From contig NZ_CP040908.1 in NCBI RefSeq assembly GCF_013488205.1, forward strand, positions 124,001 through 188,000: DNA of 64,000 nucleotides. The letters run 5' to 3'. This DNA comes from Empedobacter falsenii. Its GTDB lineage: Bacteria > Bacteroidota > Bacteroidia > Flavobacteriales > Weeksellaceae. Position 1 is the stretch's first letter. The number at the start of each line of letters is the position of its first letter. The position numbers and the translations under genes are program-made. This document shows, in pieces, positions 50,195 to 60,247 of this stretch. Below the pieces are notes generated by a model, which saw only the letters and a list, made by a program, of their open reading frames with translations, searched no databases and was not told where the DNA came from.

Positions 50195-53100
50195 ATGTTT
50201 GATAAATTTATTCGAAGACCCGTTCTTTCGATTGTCATTTCGTTGATTATAGTTTTTTTAGGAATTCTATCATTAGTCAAATTACCTGTAACGCAATTCC
50301 CATCAATTTCGCCTCCAAAGGTGAATATTACAGCGGAATATCCCGGTGCGAATAACGAATTATTGATCAAGTCGGTTGTAATTCCATTAGAACGTGCGCT
50401 AAATGGTGTTCCTGGAATGAAATATATTACATCTGATGCTGGTAATGACGGTGAAGCGTCTATTCAAGTGATATTTGATTTAGGAACTGATCCCAATATT
50501 GCAGCTGTAAATGTGCAAAACCGAGTTTCTTCAGTTGTAAATAAACTTCCGCCTTTGGTAGTTCGCGAAGGTGTGAAAATCACACGCGAAGAATCAAACA
50601 TGTTGATGTACATTAACTTGTACAGTAATGATCCAAAAGCTGATCAACAATTTTTATATAATTATGCAGATATCAATATTTTATCTGAGTTAAAACGTAT
50701 TAATGGAGTTGGAGATGCAGATATTTTAGGAAACAGAGAATATGCGATGCGTGTATGGTTGAAACCAGATCGTATGCAAGCGTATAATATTTCTGCGGAT
50801 GATGTGATGAAAGCATTGGATGAACAAAGTATTGAAGCTTCGCCTGGTAAAACTGGAGAAAGTTCTGGAAAACGTTCAGAAGCTTTTGAATATGTGTTAA
50901 AATATTCAGGTCGATATAACACAAAAGAACAATATGGAAATATCATTTTAAGAGCAAATCCTGATGGAGAAATATTGCGTTTAAAAGATGTTGCTAATAT
51001 AGAATTCGGAAGTTCGATGTATGACATTTACTCAACATTGAACGGAAAACCTTCTGCCGCAATTGTGATAAAACAATCGTATGGAAGTAATGCCAGTGAA
51101 GTCATCAAAAACATCAAAGCATTAATGGCAGATTTGAAAGAAAATAATTTGCCAAAAGGAATGGATTACGAGATTTCATATGACGTTTCGAAATTCTTAG
51201 ATGCTTCGATGGAAAAAGTGGTACACACACTTTTTGAAGCTTTCGTTTTAGTTGGTATTGTGGTGTTTTTATTCTTAGGAGATTGGCGTTCTACATTGAT
51301 TCCTGCGTTGGCTGTTCCTGTTTCTTTGATCGGAACTTTTGCGTTGATGAGTTTCTTTGGAATTACATTAAACTTGATTTCCCTTTTTGCTTTAGTTATG
51401 GCGATTGGAGTTGTCGTCGATGATGCGATTGTGGTGATAGAGGCTGTCCATGCCAAGATGGAAGAGAAAAATCTCTCGCCTTTACGTGCGACGGAAGAAG
51501 CAATGCGCGAAATTAGTGGAGCAATTATCGCAATTACATTTGTAATGGCAGCTGTGTTTATTCCAGTTGCGTTTATGTCTGGACCTGTTGGTATTTTTTA
51601 TCGTCAATTTTCGATTACGATGGCGACATCAATTATTTTATCAGGGATTGTAGCCTTAACGCTTACACCAGCTTTGTGTGCAATGATTTTGAAAAATAAT
51701 CATGATCAACCAAGAAAGAAAACAATGTTAAATAAATTTTTGTTGAAGTTTAATAATTTGTTTAACAAAGGATCTTTTAAATATGAAAAAGTTTTAACTA
51801 AAACAGTTAACAAGCGAACTGTTACGTTCGGAATTTTACTAGCATTTTGTGCTGGAGTTTTCTTCTTGAATAATAGTTTGCCTTCTGGATTTATTCCAAA
51901 CGAAGATCAAGGAATGTTTTATGCGATTATTCAAACACCTCCAGGTTCTACGTTAGAAAGAACAAATGAAGTTTCTCAAAAATTACAAAAAATAGCAGAA
52001 GGAATTGATGGCGTTTCATCAGTTTCGTCATTGGCAGGTTATGAGATTTTGACAGAAGGTACAGGAGCAAACTCTGGAACTTGTTTGATTAACTTGAAAA
52101 GTTGGGACGAACGTTCTAAATCTGCTGAAGAAATCATCAAAGAATTAGAAGAAAAAGCTGGAAATATTAATGGTGCGAATATCGAATATTTTCAACCACC
52201 ATCTGTTCCTGGATATGGTGCTGCAGGAGGTTTCGAATTGAGATTGTTGGATAAAGCAGGTAGTGGAGATTATCATAAAATGGAAGAAGTGAGCCGTGAT
52301 TTTGTAAAAGAATTAACTCGTCGTCCAGAATTGAGTTCTGTATTTACATTTTATAGTGCTTCGTTTCCTCAATATGTCTTGAAAATTGACAATGATATTG
52401 CCGAACAAAAAGGAGTTTCGATCGAAAATGCGATGGATAATTTATCAACATTAGTTGGTTCTAATTACGAAACAAGTTTCATCAAATTTGACCGACCTTA
52501 TAAAGTGATGGTACAAGCTTCGCCAGAATATCGTGCGCTACCAGAAGATTTATTGAAATTATATGTGAAAAATGATCAAGGTGAAATGGTTCCGTATTCA
52601 GCTTTCATGAAAATTGAAAAAGTGTATGGATTATCAGAAATTACGCGTCACAATATGTATAATGCAGCAGAAATTAGTGGTACGCCAGCTCCTGGTTATA
52701 GTAGTGGACAAGCGATAGCAGCGATTAATGAAGTAGCTAAAAATACATTGCCTCGTGGTTTTGGAATTGATTGGGCAGGAATTTCGAAAGATGAGGTTTC
52801 TCGTGGAAATGAAGCGGTGATTATTTTCGCCATTTGTTTAATTTTCGTTTATATGATTTTAGCAGCTCAATACGAAAGTTTCATTTTGCCTTTACCTGTT
52901 ATCATTTCATTACCAACAGGGATTTTCGGAGCATTTTTCTTCTTGAAATTATTAGGATTAGAAAATAATATTTATGCACAAGTTGCAATGGTGATGTTGA
53001 TTGGACTTCTCGGTAAAAATGCGGTGTTGATTATTGAGTTTGCTGTGCAGAAACATAACGAAGGTTTATCAATTGTAAAATCAGCGATTGAAGGTGCAGG

Positions 53101-53362
53101 TGTTCGTTTCCGTCCAATTTTGATGACATCATTTGCGTTTATTGCAGGTCTTATTCCGTTGGTTATTGCTTCTGGTCCGGGAGCAGTAGGAAATAGAACA
53201 ATTGGTACTGCTGCTGCGGGCGGAATGTTGTTCGGAACTATTTTCGGGTTGTTTATTGTGCCCGGTTTATATGTTGCGTTTGGCGCCTTGGCGGATAAAA
53301 TGCAATTGGTGAAATACGAAGATGAGAATCCTTTAACAGAAGAAATCACGGAAGATGAATAA
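50195..53362 (+). CDS. RND efflux pump inner-membrane transporter (HAE1, AcrB type)
   Basis: The 1055-residue protein is a full-length proton-driven hydrophobe/amphiphile exporter. It begins MFDKFIRRPVLSIVISLIIVFLG, with the FIxRPV motif of AcrB relatives, and has 12 predicted helices with large periplasmic loops after TM1 and TM7 (about residues 30-340 and 555-865). TM4 carries the proton-relay DDAIVVIEAVHAKMEE near 407 and TM10 has IGLLGKNAVLIIEFA near 940 with the conserved lysine. Family loop motifs include GVPGMKYITSDAGNDGEASIQV near 70. Substrates are unknown; drugs, bile salts or fatty acids are usual for this family. It overlaps the channel gene by 8 bases. Confidence 0.95.
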   Translation: MFDKFIRRPVLSIVISLIIVFLGILSLVKLPVTQFPSISPPKVNITAEYPGANNELLIKSVVIPLERALNGVPGMKYITSDAGNDGEASIQVIFDLGTDPNIAAVNVQNRVSSVVNKLPPLVVREGVKITREESNMLMYINLYSNDPKADQQFLYNYADINILSELKRINGVGDADILGNREYAMRVWLKPDRMQAYNISADDVMKALDEQSIEASPGKTGESSGKRSEAFEYVLKYSGRYNTKEQYGNIILRANPDGEILRLKDVANIEFGSSMYDIYSTLNGKPSAAIVIKQSYGSNASEVIKNIKALMADLKENNLPKGMDYEISYDVSKFLDASMEKVVHTLFEAFVLVGIVVFLFLGDWRSTLIPALAVPVSLIGTFALMSFFGITLNLISLFALVMAIGVVVDDAIVVIEAVHAKMEEKNLSPLRATEEAMREISGAIIAITFVMAAVFIPVAFMSGPVGIFYRQFSITMATSIILSGIVALTLTPALCAMILKNNHDQPRKKTMLNKFLLKFNNLFNKGSFKYEKVLTKTVNKRTVTFGILLAFCAGVFFLNNSLPSGFIPNEDQGMFYAIIQTPPGSTLERTNEVSQKLQKIAEGIDGVSSVSSLAGYEILTEGTGANSGTCLINLKSWDERSKSAEEIIKELEEKAGNINGANIEYFQPPSVPGYGAAGGFELRLLDKAGSGDYHKMEEVSRDFVKELTRRPELSSVFTFYSASFPQYVLKIDNDIAEQKGVSIENAMDNLSTLVGSNYETSFIKFDRPYKVMVQASPEYRALPEDLLKLYVKNDQGEMVPYSAFMKIEKVYGLSEITRHNMYNAAEISGTPAPGYSSGQAIAAINEVAKNTLPRGFGIDWAGISKDEVSRGNEAVIIFAICLIFVYMILAAQYESFILPLPVIISLPTGIFGAFFFLKLLGLENNIYAQVAMVMLIGLLGKNAVLIIEFAVQKHNEGLSIVKSAIEGAGVRFRPILMTSFAFIAGLIPLVIASGPGAVGNRTIGTAAAGGMLFGTIFGLFIVPGLYVAFGALADKMQLVKYEDENPLTEEITEDE

Positions 53363-54803
53363 AAATAGTTTAAAAAATATAATTGCAATAAGTCTTTTTG
53401 GAACAATGATTTGGAGCTGTAAAGCTCCTGCGGTAAGCAAAGAGATAGAAAATCATCAAGCACCAAAAATTCCAGAAGCTTATGAAAATGTGCAAAATGA
53501 TGATGCACCAAGTTCTGGATTAACGCCTTGGAAGCAATTTTTTACTGATCCAAATTTGGTTGTTTTGATTGAAGAAGCGTTAAAAAATAACCAAGAATTG
53601 ATGATCACACTTCAAGAAATTGAGATTTCTAAAAATGAAGTGTTGTACAAAAACGGAAAATTATCTCCTACGGTAGCTGCAACTGCTGGAGTTGGTGTGG
53701 AGAAAGTTGGTCGTTACACAAGTCAAGGTGCTGGTGATGCCTCGACTGAGATAAAACCTGGGAAAGAAATGCCTGATCCTTTGATGGATTATGCGATTGG
53801 GTTGAGTGCTGATTGGGAAGTTGATATTTGGAAAAAATTACGTAATTCGAAAGACGCTTCGATTGCGCGATATTTATCAACGGTGGAAGGAAAGAATTTT
53901 GTTTTGACAAATTTGATTTCTGAAATCGCTTCGTCTTATTATGAATTATTGTCTTTGGACGGCCAATTAGATTTAATTCATCGAAATATTGAGTTGCAAA
54001 AAGAATCACTGCGTGTGGTGAAAATTCAGAAAGAAGCAGCGCGTGAAACTGAATTAGCGGTGAAAAAATTTGAAGCAGAATTATTAAAATCTGAAAGTGA
54101 AGAGTTTAATATTAAACAAGATATTACAGAAACTGAGAATAGAATTAATGCATTATTGGGAAGATATCCGCAAACGATAAAACGTGATGGTTCTTCATTT
54201 ATGGATTTGATTCCGCAAACAATGCATGCAGGAATTCCGTCTGAATTATTATCGAATCGTCCTGATATCAAGCAAGCAGAACTAGAATTGAAAGCTTCTG
54301 CATTGGATGTAAAAGTGGCTCGTGCAGAGTTTTATCCGTCACTTAATATTTCTGCGGCTTTAGGATTAAATGCTTTCAAACCTTCTTATTTGGTAAAAAT
54401 GCCAGAGTCAATTCTATACTCATTGGCAGGAGAATTAGCTGCGCCTTTAATTAATAAAAGTGCGATAAAAGCGGAGTTTAATACAGCAAATGCTCATCAA
54501 ATACAAGCGTTGTACGAATATGATAAAACAATTTTAAATGCTTATTTAGAAGTGTCAAATCAAATGTCGAAGATTAATAATTTAGAACAAAGTTATTCTT
54601 ACAAAGACAAACAAGCGAAAGCACTTGTAGAATCTATTGATATTGCGAATCAGTTGTTCAAAAATAATCGAGCAGATTATTTAGAAGTGTTAACAACTCA
54701 ACGTGATTTATTGGATGCAAGAATGGAATTAATCGAAACAAAAGAAAAACAATTAAGTACAGTTGTCGCTATTTACAAAAGTTTAGGCGGAGGCTGGAAG
54801 TAG
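53355..54803 (+). CDS. Outer-membrane efflux channel, NodT/OprM type
   Basis: The 482-residue lipoprotein has a short signal with WSCKAPA (Cys near 22) and two outer-membrane efflux protein repeats (about residues 60-260 and 280-480): LTPWKQFFTDPNLVVLIEEALKNNQELMITLQEIE, NDLSADWEVDIWKKLR-type entry (GLSADWEVDIWKKLRNSKDA near 150) and SELLSNRPDIKQAELELKASALDVKVARAEFYPSLNIS near 294, the characteristic second-repeat start. It completes the tripartite pump with the adaptor and transporter. A bidirectional terminator follows. Confidence 0.93.
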   Translation: MNKNSLKNIIAISLFGTMIWSCKAPAVSKEIENHQAPKIPEAYENVQNDDAPSSGLTPWKQFFTDPNLVVLIEEALKNNQELMITLQEIEISKNEVLYKNGKLSPTVAATAGVGVEKVGRYTSQGAGDASTEIKPGKEMPDPLMDYAIGLSADWEVDIWKKLRNSKDASIARYLSTVEGKNFVLTNLISEIASSYYELLSLDGQLDLIHRNIELQKESLRVVKIQKEAARETELAVKKFEAELLKSESEEFNIKQDITETENRINALLGRYPQTIKRDGSSFMDLIPQTMHAGIPSELLSNRPDIKQAELELKASALDVKVARAEFYPSLNISAALGLNAFKPSYLVKMPESILYSLAGELAAPLINKSAIKAEFNTANAHQIQALYEYDKTILNAYLEVSNQMSKINNLEQSYSYKDKQAKALVESIDIANQLFKNNRADYLEVLTTQRDLLDARMELIETKEKQLSTVVAIYKSLGGGWK

Positions 54804-54826
54804 TTTTCATATTCATTCTAACAAAG

Positions 54827-54855
54827 AAATAAGCTGCCTTTTGGGCAGCTTATTT
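54827..54855. terminator. Bidirectional terminator after the RND operon
   Basis: AAATAAGCTGCC / GGCAGCTTATTT arms with a 5-base loop lie between the channel gene and the converging SPOR-protein gene. Confidence 0.8.
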
Positions 54856-54881
54856 CGATTTATATTGTATTAAAATGATGA

Positions 54882-56036
54882 TTAATTTTCAGTTCTAACC
54901 CAAGTTCCAGGAGACTTTTTATTTACATCATTCATATATTTTTGCGCGTCTTCTATGTTATTGAAGCTGCTATATGTAACATAATAATAGCGACCTTTTA
55001 CATAAGAAACTCCTGCATCTTTGTAACCTTGTTTTTTCAATTCTCCAACCAAACGATCAGCATCTTCTTGACGTTTTAGCGAAGCCGCAATTACTTGATA
55101 TTTTTTATTGTTAGATTTTGAAGTTGTTTTAGTTGCAACTTCTTTTTTGTCCTCAACTTTCTTTTCAGCTGTTTTAGGAGCTTCAACTTTCGTTAATTTT
55201 TTTGTTTCTGTTTTTACAACTTCTTTTGTCGAAGGTTTTTCCTTTACAATTGCCGTAATCTCCTTTTCAGTTTCATTCAGTTTCGTTTCCTTTACAACTG
55301 TAATTTCAACTTTTTTAGGCGTTTCAATTGTATCTGTTTTCGTTACGGTTTCGGCAATTTGATATTCAACCAAAGAAGGTTCAGCAATCGTTTGTGGCAT
55401 ATTATACACATCGTATTGCACTGTAGGTTTTTCAGTTTTGGTTGCATCATCTTTACCAATCATTGGCAAAACCAAACCGCTCCATTGCTCCGTTACGAAT
55501 TCTTGCACGGGTTGCGGCGTATTAAAATATAGGAAGCCACCAACAATAATGGGAATTAATGAGGCTGCGGCTAAAAATTTTGACATGTGTTTGTTAGAGG
55601 TTTTAGTTTTAGACGAATCTAAAATGTAATTGGCTTGTAAATTTGAAAGACCATAAGCGGCGATGAAATAATTTTGAGCATTTTCTGGTTTGAAGTCAAT
55701 TTTTCCAGCGTCATTAAATTGTAATGATCCGATATATTGTAAGGTTAAAACTTTTCCATTTTTCAAATGTTCTTGCCAAAAATAAACTTGTTCATTCAAA
55801 AATGTTTGCGCATTTTCAAAAGACATTGGCTCATCTTCTACAATTTTATTCACCAAAACACCATCACTTTTTGTTAAAGTTGTATTGAAAGAAAGCTCTT
55901 TTCTTGGCGGAATAAATGTGTTTGTTTGCTCGTCAAACGCCACATTAGCAGTGTTTGAGATAAACGCACCAAAGTTTGGAACGATTACACAATCGTGCTG
56001 AAATAATAATTGACTAATATGCTCTTCTAACCTCAT
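54882..56036 (-). CDS. HU-CCDC81 and SPOR domain protein
   Basis: The 384-residue protein has an N-terminal HU/IHF-like CCDC81 domain (MRLEEHISQLLFQHDCVIVPNFGAFISN, through about residue 135), a single hydrophobic helix (LAAASLIPIIVGGFLYFN near 158), a long lysine/threonine/glutamate-rich linker (about 205-305) and a C-terminal SPOR domain (KYQVIAASLKRQEDADRLVGELKKQGYKDAGVSYVKGRYYYVTYSS, about 308-384). SPOR domains bind septal peptidoglycan stripped of stem peptides, so the protein should link cytoplasmic nucleoid-like domains to division septa. It is monocistronic and diverges from dprA. Confidence 0.87.
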   Translation of the reverse strand: MRLEEHISQLLFQHDCVIVPNFGAFISNTANVAFDEQTNTFIPPRKELSFNTTLTKSDGVLVNKIVEDEPMSFENAQTFLNEQVYFWQEHLKNGKVLTLQYIGSLQFNDAGKIDFKPENAQNYFIAAYGLSNLQANYILDSSKTKTSNKHMSKFLAAASLIPIIVGGFLYFNTPQPVQEFVTEQWSGLVLPMIGKDDATKTEKPTVQYDVYNMPQTIAEPSLVEYQIAETVTKTDTIETPKKVEITVVKETKLNETEKEITAIVKEKPSTKEVVKTETKKLTKVEAPKTAEKKVEDKKEVATKTTSKSNNKKYQVIAASLKRQEDADRLVGELKKQGYKDAGVSYVKGRYYYVTYSSFNNIEDAQKYMNDVNKKSPGTWVRTEN

Positions 56037-56125
56037 ACTACGAAATTAACATTTTTTTTAGATTTAGCAAAAAAATAAATACTTAAAATTATTCTTAGTT
56101 GGTTTAATATTAATAATTTAACAAA

Positions 56126-57223
56126 ATGCAAACCGATTTACCATATATTTTAGCACTTTCTTTTCAGAAAGGAATTGGCGATATAACAGCTCGAAAAATT
56201 ATTCAATTTTTTGGTTCGGCAGAGGCTGCTTGGAATTGTAAACCAAAAGATTTGATGCAAATTTCGGGAATTGGACAGCAAATAAGCAAAGATTTTGGAA
56301 ATAAAAAATGGTTAGATTTAGCTTTTAACGAAATAGAATATTGTAAAAATAATCAAATCAATATTTTAACTTTTTATGATGAAGCTTATCCACAATTGTT
56401 AAAAGAATGTATTGATGCACCTTTGGTGATTTTTTGTAAAGGAAATTTAGAATTTAATCAATTCAATAACAAAAAGATTTCGATTGTTGGCACACGAAAA
56501 ATGACCAATTATGGACGAAATTTTATTACTGAATTAATCGAAGGTTTAGCAGATTTTGATGTTACGATTGTAAGCGGATTAGCGTATGGTTGCGATATCG
56601 AAGCGCATACAAATGCGCTCAAAGATAATGTGGCGACGTGGTCGGTAATGGGAACAAATTTTGAACGAATTTATCCTGCTGCTCACAAAAAAGTTGCAGT
56701 TGAGATGTTACAAAAAGGTGGTTGGATTACAGAACAACCAAGTTTTAAAGCTGTCGTTCCAGAAGCTTTTTTGCAACGAAATCGGATTATTGCAGGCTTA
56801 TCGGATATTACAATTGTGGTAGAATCTGCTTTTAAAGGAGGAAGTTTGGTGACCGCAAAGTTTGCAAATGAATATAATCGTGAAGTGTTTGCTTTGCCAG
56901 GAAAATCAACCGATGCGTTGAGTATTGGGTGTAATTATTTGATAAAATCTCATCAAGCTTATTTGGTCGAAAATTCGAAAGATATTATTGACTATTTTAA
57001 TTTCAATTCGAAGAAGAAACCAAAGCAAATAGATTTGTTTATTGAGTTTTCTGATGATGAAAATTTAATTGTAAATTATCTCAAAACCAACGGAAAACAA
57101 CATATTGATAAAATGTCTTTTGACTTAAATTTGAAATCCTACGAATTGATGCCAACCTTATTAGATTTGGAATTAAAGCAAATAATTTCGACGCTTCCAG
57201 GCAAATTTTATGATTTATTGTAA
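56126..57223 (+). CDS. dprA: DNA-processing protein DprA
   Basis: DprA loads RecA on incoming single-stranded DNA during natural transformation. The 365-residue protein has an N-terminal helix-hairpin-helix-like region (LALSFQKGIGDITARKIIQFFG), the Rossmann core with NKKISIVGTRKMTNYGRNFITELIEGLADFDVTIVSGLAYGCDIEAHTNAL near 115-165, QRNRIIAGLSD near 217, SAFKGGSLVTAKFANEYNREVFALPG near 233, and a C-terminal winged-helix-like tail. Presence of DprA alone does not prove competence. It lies in the gap before porZ with no operon partner sharing its promoter. Confidence 0.94.
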   Translation: MQTDLPYILALSFQKGIGDITARKIIQFFGSAEAAWNCKPKDLMQISGIGQQISKDFGNKKWLDLAFNEIEYCKNNQINILTFYDEAYPQLLKECIDAPLVIFCKGNLEFNQFNNKKISIVGTRKMTNYGRNFITELIEGLADFDVTIVSGLAYGCDIEAHTNALKDNVATWSVMGTNFERIYPAAHKKVAVEMLQKGGWITEQPSFKAVVPEAFLQRNRIIAGLSDITIVVESAFKGGSLVTAKFANEYNREVFALPGKSTDALSIGCNYLIKSHQAYLVENSKDIIDYFNFNSKKKPKQIDLFIEFSDDENLIVNYLKTNGKQHIDKMSFDLNLKSYELMPTLLDLELKQIISTLPGKFYDLL

Positions 57224-57267
57224 CAAGTAATACAATTTTTAGCAAGTTATTTTGTTATAAATTACAG

Positions 57268-57275
57268 TATTTTTG
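57268..57275 (+). promoter_or_regulatory. Promoter -7 box of porZ, adjacent to start codon
   Basis: TATTTTTG matches TAnnTTTG and ends 6 bases before the ATG at 57282, again leaving almost no leader. Confidence 0.45.
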
Positions 57276-57281
57276 TGCATT

Positions 57282-59510
57282 ATGAAGACAAAATTGTTCA
57301 TTTTCATCACCATGATTTTCACAAGTTTAAACGCTCAAAATGATAAAGTGCGTTGGGCTGATCTTTTTTCTTACAATAATGTGAAATTGTTGGAAGAAGT
57401 AAATGGTGTGATTTATTGTGGAACTGAAAACGGAATTTTCTTGTTCAATCCTCAAAATCCAACAAGTGATTGGATTAAGCTAAATAAAACCAATTTCTTG
57501 AACAATGTTGGGGTTTCTGCAATGGCTTATGACAAAGATTCTGATTCGTTTTTAGTTGGTTATGAAAATGGAGGTTTAGATTTGCTGAAATCTGGAGAAT
57601 CGACAATGGTTTTGGATATCAAATGGAATGGTTTTTCGGGAGATAAAAAAGTCAATCATATTTTTATAAACGATGGAATTGCGTTTATTTCTGGAGCTTT
57701 TGGAATTGTTTCTTATGATCTAAAAGAGGAAGAATTTAAAGAAACAACGCGCACAAATACAGCTGTAGTAAATGATGCAGCAATTTTGAATAATAAACTA
57801 TATATCGCAACTTCAAACGGAATTTATTCAAGTGAATTAACTTCAAAGAAATTAAATAATCCAAATATTAATTCGTGGATACAGCCAACATTTAATCAAA
57901 ATGTTACCAATATAGAATTGTTTGAAAATCAGATTTATTATTCGATAAACAATGAATTGAAAACTTTAAATGGCTCTTCAGTGGGTTCTTATAATACAAT
58001 TCTTAATTTAAAATCATCTAATGGACAATTAATTGTTACTCAAAACAATCAAGTTTCTATTTTGAATGGACTAGATTATCCTATAATTGATGAAGATGGA
58101 AATGAAATAAATTTCAATTCTGGAATTTTTATTAACAATATTTATTTTGGAGGATCTGTAAATCATGGAATTATTAATTTATCTAATCATAAAGAATATT
58201 ATCCTGATGGACCTTTTACCAATAAAGCTTGGTCTGTAACGACAAAAAATGGAAAAGTTTGGATTGCACCTGGAGGAACAGAAAGTTATTCAAACGTATT
58301 AGAAAATAATGATGGATTTTTTTATTATGACACTAAAAAATGGAATAACTTTCGTTCAAAAGATATTTTTGATATTCGAGATGTTTTAAGAATCGCTCCT
58401 CATCCAGATAAAGATAAAAATACATTTATAGTTTCATCATTTAATAAATATGGACGTGATAAAAATGGAAGAACTGATTTATTAGAATTTGATGTAGATT
58501 TAATACCTAAGAAAATTATTAACGATCAGTTTCCAAGTTCTAGAATTTCGGGCTTGGCTTATGATAAGTTAGGAAATTTACATATTGGAGCTTCATATCC
58601 TGATGGTAAATCGCCTGATTATCAGTCTGTATATTATGTAGAGAGAAATGCAAATGGTACTTGGAAAAGTTATGATGTTGATAAAACGTCTCCAATAGTA
58701 GCACTTTCTCCTGATTTTTCTGATGTTTATACCTATTATGCAAGTGGTAGACAAGGAGGTGGGGTTACAGTTTTAGACAAAAAATATGAAATTGTAACAA
58801 CAATGACAACTTCAAATAAGCTACCAATTAATAATGTTCTGACTGTTGCAAATGACAAATCAAATAATTTATGGATTGGGACAGAACAAGGTTTAGTCGT
58901 TTTGTACGGAGCTGATAATGCTGTAAGTTCTAATAATATTGTCGCAGAACCAATTGTGATTATTCAAGATGGAATTCCGGAAGCTCTGTTAACAGATGTT
59001 GGGATTTATGCGATAAAAGTGGATAATGCAAACAATAAATGGATTGCTACAAATGGAGCGGGCGTTTATTATGTTTCGGATAGTGGAGAGTCGACGAAAT
59101 TGCATTTTACTTCTAAGAACTCACCTTTACCTTCGGATATTGTGTACGATGTTTCCATAGACGAATCGACAGGAAAAGTATTTTTTGCAACAGAAAAAGG
59201 TGTGGTTTCGTATAATGGAGATGTGTCGACAGAAGCGAATAATTTTAACAATGCAATTGCGTATCCAAATCCTTATCGACCAGAATATAAAGGGAATGTT
59301 ACGATAAAAAATCTTCCAAATCGTGCGTTGGTTAAGATTACAGATATTGTTGGAAATTTACTTTTTGAGAAAAAAGCCGAAGGAGGAATTGTAGAATGGA
59401 ATACAAATAATGTAAAAGGAAAGCCCGTAGCTTCTGGGATTTACTTAGTTTTGATGACAAATGCAGATGGTACAGAAACCAAAACATTGAAAATTGCAGT
59501 TGTCCGTTAA
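57282..59510 (+). CDS. porZ: PorZ-like beta-propeller protein of the type IX secretion system
   Basis: PorZ is a surface-exposed part of the T9SS attachment complex that delivers anionic LPS to cargo. The 742-residue protein has a signal peptide (MKTKLFIFITMIFTSLNAQ), then two beta-propellers built from short repeats such as YCGTENGIFLFNP (about 46), LYIATSNGIYSSEL (about 170), LWIGTEQGLVVLYG (about 526) and WIATNGAGVYYVSD (about 590). The final ~85 residues (IAYPNPYRPEYKGNVTIKNLPN ... ITDIVGNLLF ... GIYLVLMTNADGTETKTLKIAV) form a type A C-terminal sorting domain. Start at 57282 avoids an in-frame TTG at 57273. The stop overlaps the recO ATG by one base (TAATG). Confidence 0.82.
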   Translation: MKTKLFIFITMIFTSLNAQNDKVRWADLFSYNNVKLLEEVNGVIYCGTENGIFLFNPQNPTSDWIKLNKTNFLNNVGVSAMAYDKDSDSFLVGYENGGLDLLKSGESTMVLDIKWNGFSGDKKVNHIFINDGIAFISGAFGIVSYDLKEEEFKETTRTNTAVVNDAAILNNKLYIATSNGIYSSELTSKKLNNPNINSWIQPTFNQNVTNIELFENQIYYSINNELKTLNGSSVGSYNTILNLKSSNGQLIVTQNNQVSILNGLDYPIIDEDGNEINFNSGIFINNIYFGGSVNHGIINLSNHKEYYPDGPFTNKAWSVTTKNGKVWIAPGGTESYSNVLENNDGFFYYDTKKWNNFRSKDIFDIRDVLRIAPHPDKDKNTFIVSSFNKYGRDKNGRTDLLEFDVDLIPKKIINDQFPSSRISGLAYDKLGNLHIGASYPDGKSPDYQSVYYVERNANGTWKSYDVDKTSPIVALSPDFSDVYTYYASGRQGGGVTVLDKKYEIVTTMTTSNKLPINNVLTVANDKSNNLWIGTEQGLVVLYGADNAVSSNNIVAEPIVIIQDGIPEALLTDVGIYAIKVDNANNKWIATNGAGVYYVSDSGESTKLHFTSKNSPLPSDIVYDVSIDESTGKVFFATEKGVVSYNGDVSTEANNFNNAIAYPNPYRPEYKGNVTIKNLPNRALVKITDIVGNLLFEKKAEGGIVEWNTNNVKGKPVASGIYLVLMTNADGTETKTLKIAVVR

Positions 59511-60229
59511 TGAAAATTTTAGAAACCAAAGCCATTGTACTTTCGAGCTTAAAATATGGTGACACGAGTTTAATTATACGTTGTTATACACAAGATTTTG
59601 GCTTAAAATCATTTATAGCAAAAGGAGTTTTCTCCAAAAAAAAGCGAAATACTTCGTTGTATTTTCCGCTAGCAGAAATAGATTTGAGCTTACAACCGAA
59701 ATCAAATGAACAACAATTGGTTTTCTTAAAATCAGCACAAACATCACATTATTATGAATCGTTGCATTTTCATCCTATCAAATCTGCGATTGTTTTTTTC
59801 TTGGCTGAGATTCTGAACTTAGTTTTAAAAGAAGAATCAGATAATCCTGAATTATATTTTTACATCGAACATTCGCTAAAAGAATTTGATCAAAAGAAAG
59901 ACGATTTTGCAGATTTTCATTTGATTTTTTTGATTCAATTATCTCATTTTCTTGGTTTTTATCCAAACTTAGAAATTGACGGAAATCTATTCGATTTAGA
60001 AAATGGTTTTTTTACCAATTCAAATTCATCCATCAATATGTTGAAAGCAGATGAAACTGTTTTGTTCAAAAAATTGTTAGAATTACATTTTTCCGAAGAT
60101 TCAAAAAATACATTCAATCAATCACAACGTTCTCTCTTACTCGAAATTCTAGTGAAGTATTATCAAATTCACACCAATAATTTCAAAAAGCCTAAATCAT
60201 TACAAGTTTTACACGAATTGTTTAGTTAG
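59510..60229 (+). CDS. recO: DNA repair protein RecO
   Basis: RecO with RecF and RecR loads RecA onto SSB-coated DNA. The 239-residue protein begins with an OB fold (MKILETKAIVLSSLKYGDTSLIIRCYTQDFGLKSFIAKGVFSKKKR, residues 1-46), followed by an all-helical region (SHYYESLHFHPIKSAIVFFLAEILN, and LIQLSHFLGFYPN near 145). The usual four zinc-binding cysteines of the C-terminal region are absent, as in many Bacteroidota RecO proteins. The ATG overlaps the porZ stop, so repair protein and secretion protein are translated from a shared message. Confidence 0.92.
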   Translation: MKILETKAIVLSSLKYGDTSLIIRCYTQDFGLKSFIAKGVFSKKKRNTSLYFPLAEIDLSLQPKSNEQQLVFLKSAQTSHYYESLHFHPIKSAIVFFLAEILNLVLKEESDNPELYFYIEHSLKEFDQKKDDFADFHLIFLIQLSHFLGFYPNLEIDGNLFDLENGFFTNSNSSINMLKADETVLFKKLLELHFSEDSKNTFNQSQRSLLLEILVKYYQIHTNNFKKPKSLQVLHELFS

Positions 60230-60247
60230 AATATTAAGAAAATTTTT

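Noticed and set aside
55108-55362. Hydrophobic-looking plus-strand ORF rich in Ser, Val and Phe
   Set aside because: It is the antisense of the Lys/Thr/Glu-rich linker of the SPOR protein, which produces such composition automatically.
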